A stretch of DNA of 64,000 nt from CAYMAZ01 sp964526285 (GTDB lineage Bacteria > Bacteroidota > Bacteroidia > Bacteroidales > DTU049): contig CAZGIW010000005.1 of NCBI GenBank assembly GCA_964526285.1, positions 28,770 to 92,769 on the forward strand, read 5' to 3'. A program made the translations under genes and the position numbers. Shown here piece by piece: positions 14,714-24,398 of this stretch. How positions within the stretch are numbered: position 1 is the first letter of the stretch; every line of letters begins with the position of its first letter. The notes under the pieces are model-generated. The model made no database searches. It saw nothing but the letters and a program-made list of their open reading frames with translations, and was not told the origin of the DNA.

Positions 14714-17700
14714 ATGAAAAAAATTCAATACATTCCCTTTATCTTAATTGTTTTTTTACAGACATGTGGTTATTCACAGTCGTACAATATGAATAATAAC
14801 CCCGTTACAACCTGTAGTGGGTTTTTTTATGATTCAGGTGGTCCTGCTAATAATTATGGAGACATTGAAAATTTCACAAAAACATTTACCCCTGATGTGG
14901 CAGGCTCAAAACTTAGGTTCAATTTCACAAGTTTTGAAACAAGAAACGCCAATGATTATCTTGAGATTTATGATGGCCCCAACACAGCTTCGCCATTGAT
15001 AGGGACTTATCACACAGGTAATTCGCCAGGATTTTTTGAGGCAACCAATGCCACAGGGCAGATAACCTTCCGCTTTATATCTGATGCAAATCAAAACAGG
15101 CCAGGCTGGGTAGCTGAAATAAGTTGCTCTGCCCCTCCTCCCTGTGAAAATCAAACCATATTGGGGCTTCCCTTTTCACAAACAGGATTAAACACATCGG
15201 CGGGAGGAAATAATTACAACAACACTAACGCCTGTGCCACCTCCTACATGAACGGCGATGATTATGTTTTTAAATATACGCCGGCAGCAAACGAGTGTAT
15301 TGATGTTATTGTAACAAACACAGATATCAGAACTGGAGTTTTTATTACTCAGGGATGTCCCAATGTAGGTTCATGTGTTGGTTTCAAATTAGGCTCAACA
15401 GGAAATCAGGCTATAATCGGAGCAAACCTCACCGCTGGTGTTGATTATTATATTATAGTTTCAACATGGCCTTTGCCTGATAATACTCCTTTTGATATTC
15501 TGGTTCAGAATTGTGGTCCATGCGAAAATCAAACAATATTAGCGTTGCCATTTTCTCAATCTGGCTTGCATACTTCATCTGGTATCAATAAGTTCAGTAA
15601 CACTTCGGCCTGTTCAAACAATTACATGAACGGCGATGATTATGTATTTAAATATACACCACCTGCTGATGAGTGCATTGATGTTATCCTTTCAAATACA
15701 ATTGACTATGTGGGTGTTTTTATCACAGAAGGATGCCCAAATACAGGCACCTGTGTTGTTTCAAACACAAATTCTTTGGGTAATCCTTCCATTTCTGGGG
15801 CGAATTTAACAGGTGGAGTAACTTATTATATAACTGTGTCCACATGGCCTCTGCCCTATAATAGTCCATTTGATATTTTAGTACAGACTTGTCCGCCTCC
15901 GGGCCCCTGCGAAAATCAGACTATTTTAGCATTACCTTTCTCACAAACAGGGATGAATACATCAGCCGGAGGAAATAACTATACCTGGACAGATGCCTGC
16001 GCTAGCATGTATATGACAGGTGATGACTATTTGTTTAAATATACACCGGCATCAGATATTTGTATTGATGTTCTATTGTTAAACACAGGCCCAAACTGGG
16101 TTGGGTTGTTTATTACAGAAGGATGTCCCGATGTGGGAACCTGTATAGCTTCTCATTCTTCAATTTCAAATCCATTCATAATTGGAACAAGTCTGACAGC
16201 TGGTGTTACTTATTACATTACTGTGTCCACATGGCCTCCGCCAAACAGCACTCCTTTTGATATTATTGTTCAGGAATGTTTGCCTCCGCCACCAAATGAT
16301 GAGTGTATAAATGCCATCTCTTTAACAGTAAATCCCGATTTATCTTGTGCAGTAGTAACAAATAGCGCTACACAGGCGGCTACAAATTCAGGAATTTCAG
16401 CCTGTGTTGGTGTAGGTGCTGATGATGATGTGTGGTTCAGCTTTGTTGCCACAAGCACAACTCACACAATTGACATATCAAATGTAACAGGCACCTCAAC
16501 AGACATGGTGCATGAGGTTTTTTCAGGTGGTTGTGGTGGCTTAACAAGTATTGGTTGCAGCAGAGACAATAACAGAAGCTGGAATGGCTTTACAATTGGT
16601 CAAACATATTATGTTCGGGTTTATACATATTTAAATGGACAAAATCTCTATGCTGAAAATTTTGATATTTGTATAGGGACACCACTACCATCTCAGGCAA
16701 ACAATACTCCCTGTGGAGCAATTCCTTTGAATGTGGGAGTTAATGGTAATTGCATTCTTGATGTAGCTGTGCTTGAGGCAACAGCAACACATACATTAGG
16801 AGTTCCACCGCCGGGATGTGGGGTTCCTGGTCCTGATGTATGGTTTACTGCTGTTGTACCAGCATCAGGAAGGCTTATAATTGATACTGATCTTGCTGGT
16901 GGTCTTGTGAATTTTAACATGGCTATGTATAGTGCACCTGATTGCAACGGTCCTTTTAATGTAATTGAATGTGATATGTGGGATAGCCAGAACGGCTCAG
17001 TACCAATGATATGCCGAACAGGAATATTGTGCTCTGTTCCGGGCAATTGTCAGAAAAACCCAACAATTACACCTGGATCAACAGTTTATATAAGAGTGTG
17101 GGAACAGGGTGGAGCCCAATTTGGCCCTTTTAGTATTTGTGCCTATGAGCCGTTAACACCAGGCCCACCTTCAGAATGTATCAATGCATACGTTATACCT
17201 TCAATTCCATTTACACAAACAGGACAAACTACATGTTGTGCAGGGAACAATGTGACTTCTGCAATGGCTTGTGCCAGTTCTTATCAGATTGGAGAGGATT
17301 TCTTGTATGTATATACTCCCACTCAGAATGAAATTGTTGATATTCTTATTTCAAACACATTAAATATGACAGGTGTTTTTGTTACAGAAGGATGTCCATC
17401 TGCTGGTGGTGTATGTGTTGGAATGAATGTTCAGAACGCTGGAAATCCATTTGTTTGTGGTGTAAGTTTCACTGCCGGTAACACATATTATATTATGGTT
17501 GACACATGGCCAGGTCCTGCATGTACTCCTTTTAATATTGACATTCTTCCATCAGTGGGCCCCCCCTGCGCATTGAATTATTCGCCAAGCCTGATTCCTT
17601 TTTTCCCTGATCCAAATGCAGGTACTGATATTACAATTACAATTGATGACAGATTCTCGGCAACCTACATCCCAATTGGCTTTGATTTTTGTTTTGATGG

Positions 17701-18787
17701 GTTACAATACACCCAGTTGTTGGTTTCTTCCAATTCTTATGTGATTTTTGATCCCTCAGGTTGTGCTACTAATCTCCCAACTTCTAATGCAATGCCACAC
17801 GTTTTGTCAGGTTGGGAAATTACAGCAGCAGTCCCAAATATTATAAACGCTCCCAGAAACTGCATAATGTTTCCCTGGCATGATACAGACCCTTCAATAA
17901 GCGGCACAATCAAATACCAAATACTGGGTGTTGCTCCTTTCAGAAGATTTGTACTTACTTTTAATGATGTGCCTCACTATGGTTCATTATGTAATACTAC
18001 TTACTTCTCAACTGTACAATTGAAATTATTTGAAACGACGAATAATATTGAAATGCACATGACATCAAAACCATTCTGTACTGGCTGGAATGAAGGCAGA
18101 GCAATACTTGGGCTGCATAATTTTAACGGAACTATTGCAGTTGTGCCTCCGGGATATAACAGCCCAACACACTGGAATGTTACAAACGAGGCATGGCTTT
18201 TTGAGTACAATTGTCCTGATTGTTTGGTGCTGCCCGTTGAACTGTTTGCCTTCAATGGGCAATTTGTCAGACATAAAGTGAATAAACTTACCTGGAAAAC
18301 CGCATCTGAAAAAAACAACCACAAGTTTGAAATTGAAAGGCTGAATGATTCAGGAAGCTTTGACTATATTGGAGAAGTGATTGGAAGTGGCAACACTAAT
18401 CACACATTGTCTTATGAATTTTATGATAATTCTGCCCCTGAAGAGATTGCATATTACAGGTTAAAACAGTTTGATTTTGACGGAAAATACAATTATTCAC
18501 AAACCATAAGTGTTGATCCGCAATTGAAAAATTCATTTATAGCTTCCATTTCACCAAATCCAGCTGATGACCTTCTTAATGTGAATGTTGGTTCTGCCTT
18601 GGCAAACGGAATTTTTGTTCTGGTTTCACCTGAAGGAGTTGAGCATGTTTTAAAAACAGATATCAATGTTGATGGGAAAGATGTATTCACTTTGGACGTT
18701 TCAAAGTTTCCTTCAGGGATGTATTTGTTTGTTATCATGAATAACAATAAGGAAAAAGTATTTACTGAAAAATTAATAATCAAGTAA
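14714..18787 (+). CDS. Giant secreted CUB and repeat protein with T9SS type A sorting domain
   Basis: A 1357-residue protein. After a signal peptide (to about residue 22) comes a CUB domain (about 33-138: CSGFFYDSGGPANNYGD, DYLEIYDGPNTASPLIG). Three ~126-residue repeats start near 143, 269 and 397 (PCENQTIL.LPFSQ), each with MNGDDYVFKYTP-like and STWP.P..TPFDI motifs. Related but diverged modules follow (DECINAISL, then near 818 SECINAYVIPSIPFTQTG), then a Cys-poor beta domain. Near 1170 starts the shared LPVELFAFNG...LTWKTASE module, and the last ~80 residues are the sorting domain (SPNPADDLLNV...FPSGMYLFVI...KVFTEKLIIK). It should be exported by T9SS and attached to or released from the surface. 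The role is unknown; adhesion or substrate binding is likely. Confidence 0.85.
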   Translation: MKKIQYIPFILIVFLQTCGYSQSYNMNNNPVTTCSGFFYDSGGPANNYGDIENFTKTFTPDVAGSKLRFNFTSFETRNANDYLEIYDGPNTASPLIGTYHTGNSPGFFEATNATGQITFRFISDANQNRPGWVAEISCSAPPPCENQTILGLPFSQTGLNTSAGGNNYNNTNACATSYMNGDDYVFKYTPAANECIDVIVTNTDIRTGVFITQGCPNVGSCVGFKLGSTGNQAIIGANLTAGVDYYIIVSTWPLPDNTPFDILVQNCGPCENQTILALPFSQSGLHTSSGINKFSNTSACSNNYMNGDDYVFKYTPPADECIDVILSNTIDYVGVFITEGCPNTGTCVVSNTNSLGNPSISGANLTGGVTYYITVSTWPLPYNSPFDILVQTCPPPGPCENQTILALPFSQTGMNTSAGGNNYTWTDACASMYMTGDDYLFKYTPASDICIDVLLLNTGPNWVGLFITEGCPDVGTCIASHSSISNPFIIGTSLTAGVTYYITVSTWPPPNSTPFDIIVQECLPPPPNDECINAISLTVNPDLSCAVVTNSATQAATNSGISACVGVGADDDVWFSFVATSTTHTIDISNVTGTSTDMVHEVFSGGCGGLTSIGCSRDNNRSWNGFTIGQTYYVRVYTYLNGQNLYAENFDICIGTPLPSQANNTPCGAIPLNVGVNGNCILDVAVLEATATHTLGVPPPGCGVPGPDVWFTAVVPASGRLIIDTDLAGGLVNFNMAMYSAPDCNGPFNVIECDMWDSQNGSVPMICRTGILCSVPGNCQKNPTITPGSTVYIRVWEQGGAQFGPFSICAYEPLTPGPPSECINAYVIPSIPFTQTGQTTCCAGNNVTSAMACASSYQIGEDFLYVYTPTQNEIVDILISNTLNMTGVFVTEGCPSAGGVCVGMNVQNAGNPFVCGVSFTAGNTYYIMVDTWPGPACTPFNIDILPSVGPPCALNYSPSLIPFFPDPNAGTDITITIDDRFSATYIPIGFDFCFDGLQYTQLLVSSNSYVIFDPSGCATNLPTSNAMPHVLSGWEITAAVPNIINAPRNCIMFPWHDTDPSISGTIKYQILGVAPFRRFVLTFNDVPHYGSLCNTTYFSTVQLKLFETTNNIEMHMTSKPFCTGWNEGRAILGLHNFNGTIAVVPPGYNSPTHWNVTNEAWLFEYNCPDCLVLPVELFAFNGQFVRHKVNKLTWKTASEKNNHKFEIERLNDSGSFDYIGEVIGSGNTNHTLSYEFYDNSAPEEIAYYRLKQFDFDGKYNYSQTISVDPQLKNSFIASISPNPADDLLNVNVGSALANGIFVLVSPEGVEHVLKTDINVDGKDVFTLDVSKFPSGMYLFVIMNNNKEKVFTEKLIIK

Positions 18788-18850
18788 TTGATACATAAAA
18801 GTAAAGCATAGAAAACATACCCAAATGCATTGTTAATAGTTAAAAAATGA
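18718..18850 (+). repeat. Sorting-domain tail and 3' flank, repeat copy 1
   Basis: The end of the giant protein gene and about 65 bases beyond its stop (TTGATACATAAAAGTAAAGC, then ACATACCCAAATGCATTGTT) recur after the 401-residue protein gene at about 20143-20275 with only a few changes. The match runs through stop codon and untranslated DNA, so it reflects copying of DNA rather than protein constraint. Confidence 0.75.
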
Positions 18851-19004
18851 AAAAAAATATGAAATGACAAAAACACATATGGGATATCTTGAGGATATCA
18901 TTCCGGGAATCGCATCCGGTTTTTGTGCTATGGTGGTAATAGAAAAATGCATATGCTTTTTATTACATTGTAACACAAAAACAGGTTTTTATAAAATATA
19001 AATC

Positions 19005-20210
19005 ATGGTAGTAATAAAAAAAGAAATCAAAGTCATTATAAGAAAAGAGATAATTATATTTATTGCATCTTTTCTTGTTCTGTTTAGCTTAAGTGCTCAG
19101 AGTCTGATAATTATAAGTCCCCCGCCTGCAGATGGGTATGATAATACAATAGGTCCAATTCACAGAAGAATTGGAGATATGTATTCAAGACATGCTGCCA
19201 TTTATAAAGCAAGTGAAATTAACTTACCTGCAGGTGGAACCATAACAGATGTGGCATGGTATAAAGCAGGAAGTGACTCACGTAATGAGCCTACAGACTT
19301 GTTGATTGTTTATCTCAGGCATACATCCATTGATGAATTTCCTGTTCATCCAGTTGTATGGTCTGACTTTGTGCCTGCAACAGAAAACTTCAATCAGACA
19401 GGAGTGCAATTCCTTTCAACTGATGGTTATTGGTTTAACATCACTCTTGATACTCCTTTTTTATATAATGGAACAGATAATATTATGGTTCTGGTTGAGT
19501 TTCACAAAGGAGGCTCAACAAGTTTTCCATCACAAATTAACTGGACTTATGAAACAGTTGTAAGTGCCTCCTCTTCAGAATCACGCACTTTTATTCCTCC
19601 GGATATTGACAGACACGAAAGAAGACCCAGTATTCGGTTCAATCTGCCTGTTCTTCCAGTTGAACTGCTTTTCTTTAGCGGACAATTCATCAGACATGAA
19701 GTGAATAAACTCACATGGAAAACAGCTTCTGAAACAAATAATGAAAAATTCCAAATTGAACGGATGGATGATAGGGGAGAATTTATTTGTATTGGAGAAA
19801 TGAAAGGAAATGGGAATTCCAATAATGAAATATTATATGAGTTTTATGATGATTTTGCTCCAGATGGTATTGCATATTACAGGCTAAAACAGATAGATTT
19901 TGACGGTGCATTTGAATATTCACAAACAATAAGTGTTGTTTCTGCATTGAATAACAATTTAATTGTCAATATTTATCCAAATCCTGCAGAAGATATGATA
20001 AGTGTAGATGTGGACTGCCCTCTGAAAAATGCAGAATTTTTTCTGATTTCAACTACAGGAGTGGAATTTGAGTTGAAAACAAATGTTAATGCCCATACTC
20101 AAGATGCTTTCACTATTGACGTGTCCGGGTTTTCTCCAGGAATCTACTTGTTTGTTATCATCAATAACAATAAGGAAAAAGTATTTACTGAGAAATTAAT
20201 AATTAAATAA
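19005..20210 (+). CDS. Secreted protein with unknown N-terminal domain and T9SS type A sorting domain
   Basis: A 401-residue protein with a signal peptide (hydrophobic IIIFIASFLVLFSLSAQS). Residues about 35-210 form a domain I do not recognise (PPPADGYDNTIGPIHRRIGD, SRHAAIYKASEINL, VLVEFHKGGS), closely shared with the gene at 22773. Residues about 215-315 are the LPVELLFFSGQ...LTWKTASETNN module, and the last ~75 residues are the type A sorting domain. The sorting domain and 3' flank are nearly identical at DNA level to copies in other genes of this island. T9SS export is inferred from the sorting domain. Confidence 0.8.
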   Translation: MVVIKKEIKVIIRKEIIIFIASFLVLFSLSAQSLIIISPPPADGYDNTIGPIHRRIGDMYSRHAAIYKASEINLPAGGTITDVAWYKAGSDSRNEPTDLLIVYLRHTSIDEFPVHPVVWSDFVPATENFNQTGVQFLSTDGYWFNITLDTPFLYNGTDNIMVLVEFHKGGSTSFPSQINWTYETVVSASSSESRTFIPPDIDRHERRPSIRFNLPVLPVELLFFSGQFIRHEVNKLTWKTASETNNEKFQIERMDDRGEFICIGEMKGNGNSNNEILYEFYDDFAPDGIAYYRLKQIDFDGAFEYSQTISVVSALNNNLIVNIYPNPAEDMISVDVDCPLKNAEFFLISTTGVEFELKTNVNAHTQDAFTIDVSGFSPGIYLFVIINNNKEKVFTEKLIIK

Positions 20211-20275
20211 TTGATAAATATAAGTAAAGCATGAAAAACATACCCAAATGCATTGTTAATAGTTCAAAAATGAAA
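19973..20275 (+). repeat. Sorting-domain cassette, copy 2
   Basis: From ATTTATCCAAATCCTGC onward the coding tail is almost base-for-base identical to 22472-22716 in a different gene; I see only a handful of substitutions over about 240 bases. Its 3' flank matches that of the gene ending at 18787. Confidence 0.85.
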
Positions 20276-20325
20276 ATAATTGTAATCAATTAAAAACTTA
20301 CTTGTATCATAAAATAGAGAATACA

Positions 20326-21999
20326 ATGAAACATCAAATTCAAAATTTCATCAAATCATTCGAAACCCGCATCTTCTTGGAGAGAGAAAAAAAAAATCAA
20401 TTAAACAACCTTCATGTTAATGCAACACATGGAAAAAAATTGGTTGTAACCCTATTTTTACTGTGTTTAATTCTAAGCATAGGCAATGCCATTTTCGGGC
20501 ATGGAGTGGTAGTGAGCAACGTGTCTATTACCGGACAAAACACAACTAATGGTTACACCCTCGTGCAGTTCGACATTAGTTGGGACAACTCCTGGCGAGT
20601 AAGCTCTGGACCAGAAAACTGGGATGCCTGTTGGGTATTTGTAAAATACCGTTTAAAAACGCAAACTATTTGGAACCATGCTACCTTGAACACTTCAGGG
20701 CATACTGCACCTGCTAACAGTACCATTAGCACTCCGTCCGACGGAAAAGGAATATTTATTTACCGATCTGCTGATTTGGTGCAAGGCAGTGTAAGTTATC
20801 CAGGAACACAACTCCGTTGGAACTACGGCATCGATGGGATTGCCGATGACGATAGCGTGGAAATATGTGTTTTTGCAATAGAAATGGTATATGTGCCACA
20901 AGGTAGTTTTTATGTGGGCGATGGCACAAGCGTATTTTTACAAGGGCAGTTTGAAAGCGGCACTAGCGGAACACCTTTCCAAATAACCTCCGAGGGGGCA
21001 CTGACTCTCGGTGGTGGTGTACTAGGTAGCCTTGGCAACAACAATGCAAGTGGAATGGCCAGCGTTGATAATTTTAACGATGCTACCAGTCAAACCTTAC
21101 CAGCTGATTTCCCTAAAGGATATGCGGGTTTTTACTGTATGAAATACTCCATAACCCAAGAGCAGTATGTGGTATTTTTAAATAAACTGACACGAGAGCA
21201 GCAAAATACTCGAACTGCAACGGCATTAGGTGTAGGAACTATAGCGGTTACCAACCGCTATGTAATGTCTAATTCATCAACTATGTCGAATAGAAATGGA
21301 ATAAGATGTGATGACCCTATAGATGCCAATGATCCCATAACTTTTTATTGCGATTTTAATGGCAATGACACGCCCAACGAGGCAGGCGATGGACAAAACA
21401 TTGCCTGCAACTATTTAAGTTGGGGCGACCTTGCCGCATATTTAGATTGGGCAGCCCTGCGACCCATGACCGAGCTGGAATATGAAAAAGCCTGTCGTGG
21501 CAATCAGTCAGCAGTAGCCAATGAATATGCCTGGGGTTCTACTAGCATTACCCAGGCCACCGGCATAAGCAACAGCGGAGCCGATAACGAAACGGCAAGT
21601 AATGCAGGAGCTAATTGTGCTTATGACAATCATGCCAGTGTGCCAGGACCAATGCGTGTTGGTAATTTTGGGCAGGGTGTAAACACACGAGCAGGCGTGG
21701 GTGCAAGCTATTATGGCATTATGGAGCTAAGTGGCAACCTATGGGAACGCCCCGTAACGGTGGGGATTCCCCCAGGCAGGGCATTTACAGGAACACATGG
21801 CAATGGATCATTAGATGCCACCGGTAATGCTGATGCCACTAATTGGCCAGGCACAAATGGCTCAGGTGCCGGTTTTCGGGGCGGACAATTTCAAACTACT
21901 CCAGCCCAACTGCGAGTGTCCAGCCGCGTCAGCACAAATGCCGCCTCAGGTTTTCGTAGCTGGACAAACGGCGGTCGTGGAGTTCGGTTGGAGCCATAG
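20326..21999 (+). CDS. Formylglycine-generating-enzyme-like (SUMF1/C-type-lectin fold) secreted protein
   Basis: From the ATG at 20326 about 557 residues. A basic N-terminus precedes a hydrophobic export segment (KKLVVTLFLLCLILSIGNAI). Residues about 60-180 are a beta-rich domain (VVVSNVSITGQNTTNGYTLV, WDACWVFVKYRLKTQ). Then comes an FGE-sulfatase-type domain (EMVYVPQGSFYVGDG, FYCMKYSITQEQYVVFLN, RPMTELEYEKACRG, YGIMELSGNLWERP, GFRGGQFQ ... GGRGVRLEP). It lacks a sorting domain; the next gene is mostly one. Base composition and codon choice are visibly more GC-rich than neighbouring genes, suggesting transfer. Enzyme activity is doubtful; many such proteins only bind ligands. Confidence 0.75.
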   Translation: MKHQIQNFIKSFETRIFLEREKKNQLNNLHVNATHGKKLVVTLFLLCLILSIGNAIFGHGVVVSNVSITGQNTTNGYTLVQFDISWDNSWRVSSGPENWDACWVFVKYRLKTQTIWNHATLNTSGHTAPANSTISTPSDGKGIFIYRSADLVQGSVSYPGTQLRWNYGIDGIADDDSVEICVFAIEMVYVPQGSFYVGDGTSVFLQGQFESGTSGTPFQITSEGALTLGGGVLGSLGNNNASGMASVDNFNDATSQTLPADFPKGYAGFYCMKYSITQEQYVVFLNKLTREQQNTRTATALGVGTIAVTNRYVMSNSSTMSNRNGIRCDDPIDANDPITFYCDFNGNDTPNEAGDGQNIACNYLSWGDLAAYLDWAALRPMTELEYEKACRGNQSAVANEYAWGSTSITQATGISNSGADNETASNAGANCAYDNHASVPGPMRVGNFGQGVNTRAGVGASYYGIMELSGNLWERPVTVGIPPGRAFTGTHGNGSLDATGNADATNWPGTNGSGAGFRGGQFQTTPAQLRVSSRVSTNAASGFRSWTNGGRGVRLEP

Positions 22000-22038
22000 C
22001 CAGGGTTTATATTATAAATCATTTAAAAACACAATAAT

Positions 22039-22716
22039 ATGAAATTAAGAAAAATTAGTTGTTTAGCAATAATGCTACTCATATTGCAATCAAAAGCCTT
22101 TGCTCAATACAATGTAGGCAACGGCTGTGGATTTGCGTATAGTTGTGCCGGTGAATTGCCATTACCTATAGAATTACTTTATTTTAAAGCTGAGTGTATG
22201 CAAAGCAATGTAAATTTTAAATGGGCAACAGCAAGCGAAACCAATAACAATTTTTTTTCCTTGGAGAGAAGTTTTGATGGTGTATATTTTGAAAGCTTTG
22301 GTGTAGTTGCAGGAGCAGGCAACAGTAGCCACACGATTCATTATTCAGATACATATAAAAATGCTTTTAACGGCATTTCGTATTATCGACTAAAACAAAC
22401 AGATTTTGATGGGACTTACGAATACTCAAACATTATTGCTGTAAATTGTAATGATAAAACAAATAGAGAAATTAAGATTTATCCAAATCCTGCTCAAGAT
22501 ATGATAAGTGTAAATGTGGACTGCCCTCTGAAAAATGCAGAATTTTTTCTGATTTCTACTACAGGAGTGGAATTTGAGTTGAAAACAAATGTTAATGCCC
22601 ATACTCAAGATGCTTTCACTATTGACGTGTCCGGGTTTTCTCCAGGAATCTACTTGTTTGTTATCATCAATAACAATAAGGAAAAAGTATTTACTGAGAA
22701 ATTAATAATTAAGTAG
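22039..22716 (+). CDS. Small exported protein that is essentially a T9SS sorting domain
   Basis: A 225-residue protein: signal peptide (MKLRKISCLAIMLLILQSKAFAQ), about 20 residues of linker with three Cys (NVGNGCGFAYSCAGE), then directly the LPIELLYFKAE...KWATASETNN module and the type A sorting domain. There is no separate functional domain. It starts 39 bases after the FGE-like gene and likely shares its transcript; it might supply surface attachment for that partner (inference). Its last 75 residues are identical, apart from a substitution or two, to those of the 401-residue protein. Confidence 0.75.
   Translation: MKLRKISCLAIMLLILQSKAFAQYNVGNGCGFAYSCAGELPLPIELLYFKAECMQSNVNFKWATASETNNNFFSLERSFDGVYFESFGVVAGAGNSSHTIHYSDTYKNAFNGISYYRLKQTDFDGTYEYSNIIAVNCNDKTNREIKIYPNPAQDMISVNVDCPLKNAEFFLISTTGVEFELKTNVNAHTQDAFTIDVSGFSPGIYLFVIINNNKEKVFTEKLIIK
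22472..22716 (+). repeat. Sorting-domain cassette, copy 3
   Basis: Near-identical DNA to 19973-20210. Upstream of this block the two genes are only related at protein level, so the identity ends sharply, as expected from gene conversion or recent recombination. Confidence 0.85.
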
Positions 22717-22772
22717 TTTAGGGATTCAGAAAAATTCAAATATTAATTTTATATAACGCAAAAATTGACACT

Positions 22773-24398
22773 ATGAAAAAAAGATTATTAAAAAAAGAGT
22801 TGATTACATTTTTAGCCTTATTTTTTGTGTCGCTCAGTTTGTTTTCGCAGTCACAAATTGTTATTGGACCACCTCCTGCAGACGGAATGGATAATACTAT
22901 TGGCCCAATACATAGAAGAATTGGCACAATGATTTCCAGACACGCTGCAATATATAAAGCTAGTGAAGTTAATTTGGCTTCAGGAGCTACAATAACAGAT
23001 ATTGCATGGTTTAAAAATGAAACAGGTTCACATAATGAGCCTGACGATTCATTAATTATTTATTTTAAGCACACCTCTGACACTGTATTCTCGTCTGCCA
23101 GTGTAGTTTGGGCAGATATTGTGCCTGCAGCAGAAAACTTTAATCAAACAGGTGTTCCCTTTCTTTCTACAGATGGGTATTGGTTTAATTTAACCCTCGA
23201 TGATCCATTTATTTACAATGGCACTGATAATCTTATGGTTTTGGTGGAATTTCACAAGGGTGGTTCAGTGAGTTTTTCATCACAGATTAAATGGACATTT
23301 CAAACAGTTGTAAATGCCTCTGCATCAGAATCACAAACCAACATTCCTGAAAATATGGACAGGCATAATTACAGACCATCCATACGATTCACTTATGAAT
23401 CATATACAGAACCAACGAATCAGGTGACAAACCTTGCAGCCGTCAATGTAACAACAACAGAAATTCCACTTGTATGGACACCGGCATTGCCCGGAACGCA
23501 AGCCCCTCAGGGATATTTAATTAAGCTCAGTGAAGCAACTATTAATGATCCTGTTAATGGTGTTGACACTCCTGATACTCTTGTTGTAACAGGTGGAAAA
23601 GCCAACAAAAAAGTTACACCTGCCACTTCAGTAGGAACTTCGTCATTTTTGAACATGCAAGCAGGGAAAATGTACTATTTTAAAAACTATTCATATGTAA
23701 ACAGCAGTAACTCAATAATTTATAACACAAATGCAGTTCCACACATCTATCATGCTACATTGCCCAACATTGTTACTAACTTAAGTTTTAATCCTTCAGG
23801 AGCTGCTACAGCAACAATCAACTGGCTGTCTCCAGTCAATTATGATCCTGTTAATCATAGTGTTCTGGTTTTCGTAAAGCCAGATTCACCTGTAAATGTG
23901 GGAAATCCTTCCATATCTCCTGTTTTATATACACCTAATACAAACATTAACTCAGGCACAACCTATGAGCATGATGTTCAAGCCCGCTGTGTGTATTCAG
24001 GAGATGGAAACAGTGTGTCTGTAGATGGTCTTGATAACGATAATACTGCCTATCATATTTTAGTGTTGACTGTTGTTGATATGGCTAATTCCAATCTTAC
24101 ACATTCATATTCAGATGCTGTTTTGCAGAGCTCAATACCGCAAAACTTAATAGCAAACTCCAGAAATGATAATGTTCAAATCTTTCCAAATCCTGCAAAC
24201 ACACATATTAAAATCGTTTCATCTCAAATGCTGGAAAAAATTGATATGTTCAATATTCTGGGTGAACTTATGTTTTCCTTTGAAATTAATGCAAAAGAGA
24301 CAACAATAAATGTGGAATCATTTGCAAATGGAATTTACTTTCTTGAAATGGTTTCTGATAACAAAAAAAATGTAAGAAAGATAATTATTGAAAAATAA
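22773..24398 (+). CDS. Secreted protein with unknown shared domain, fibronectin-like region and T9SS sorting domain
   Basis: A 541-residue protein with signal peptide (LITFLALFFVSLSLFSQSQ). Residues about 28-210 repeat the unknown domain of the 401-residue protein (PPPADGMDNTIGPIHRRIGT, SRHAAIYKASEVNL). Residues about 215-330 look like a fibronectin III-like module (PTNQVTNLAAVNVTTTEIPL, then GKMYYFKNYSYVNS), followed by a second beta module. The last ~75 residues are a type A sorting domain of a different subtype (NVQIFPNPANTHIKIVSSQ ... NGIYFLEMVSDNKKNVRK). A broken copy of this sorting domain lies at 28831-29001. Confidence 0.8.
   Translation: MKKRLLKKELITFLALFFVSLSLFSQSQIVIGPPPADGMDNTIGPIHRRIGTMISRHAAIYKASEVNLASGATITDIAWFKNETGSHNEPDDSLIIYFKHTSDTVFSSASVVWADIVPAAENFNQTGVPFLSTDGYWFNLTLDDPFIYNGTDNLMVLVEFHKGGSVSFSSQIKWTFQTVVNASASESQTNIPENMDRHNYRPSIRFTYESYTEPTNQVTNLAAVNVTTTEIPLVWTPALPGTQAPQGYLIKLSEATINDPVNGVDTPDTLVVTGGKANKKVTPATSVGTSSFLNMQAGKMYYFKNYSYVNSSNSIIYNTNAVPHIYHATLPNIVTNLSFNPSGAATATINWLSPVNYDPVNHSVLVFVKPDSPVNVGNPSISPVLYTPNTNINSGTTYEHDVQARCVYSGDGNSVSVDGLDNDNTAYHILVLTVVDMANSNLTHSYSDAVLQSSIPQNLIANSRNDNVQIFPNPANTHIKIVSSQMLEKIDMFNILGELMFSFEINAKETTINVESFANGIYFLEMVSDNKKNVRKIIIEK

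Noticed and set aside
20326..21999. Active diversity-generating retroelement
   Set aside because: No reverse transcriptase, template repeat or accessory gene is in the window; kept only as a pointer.
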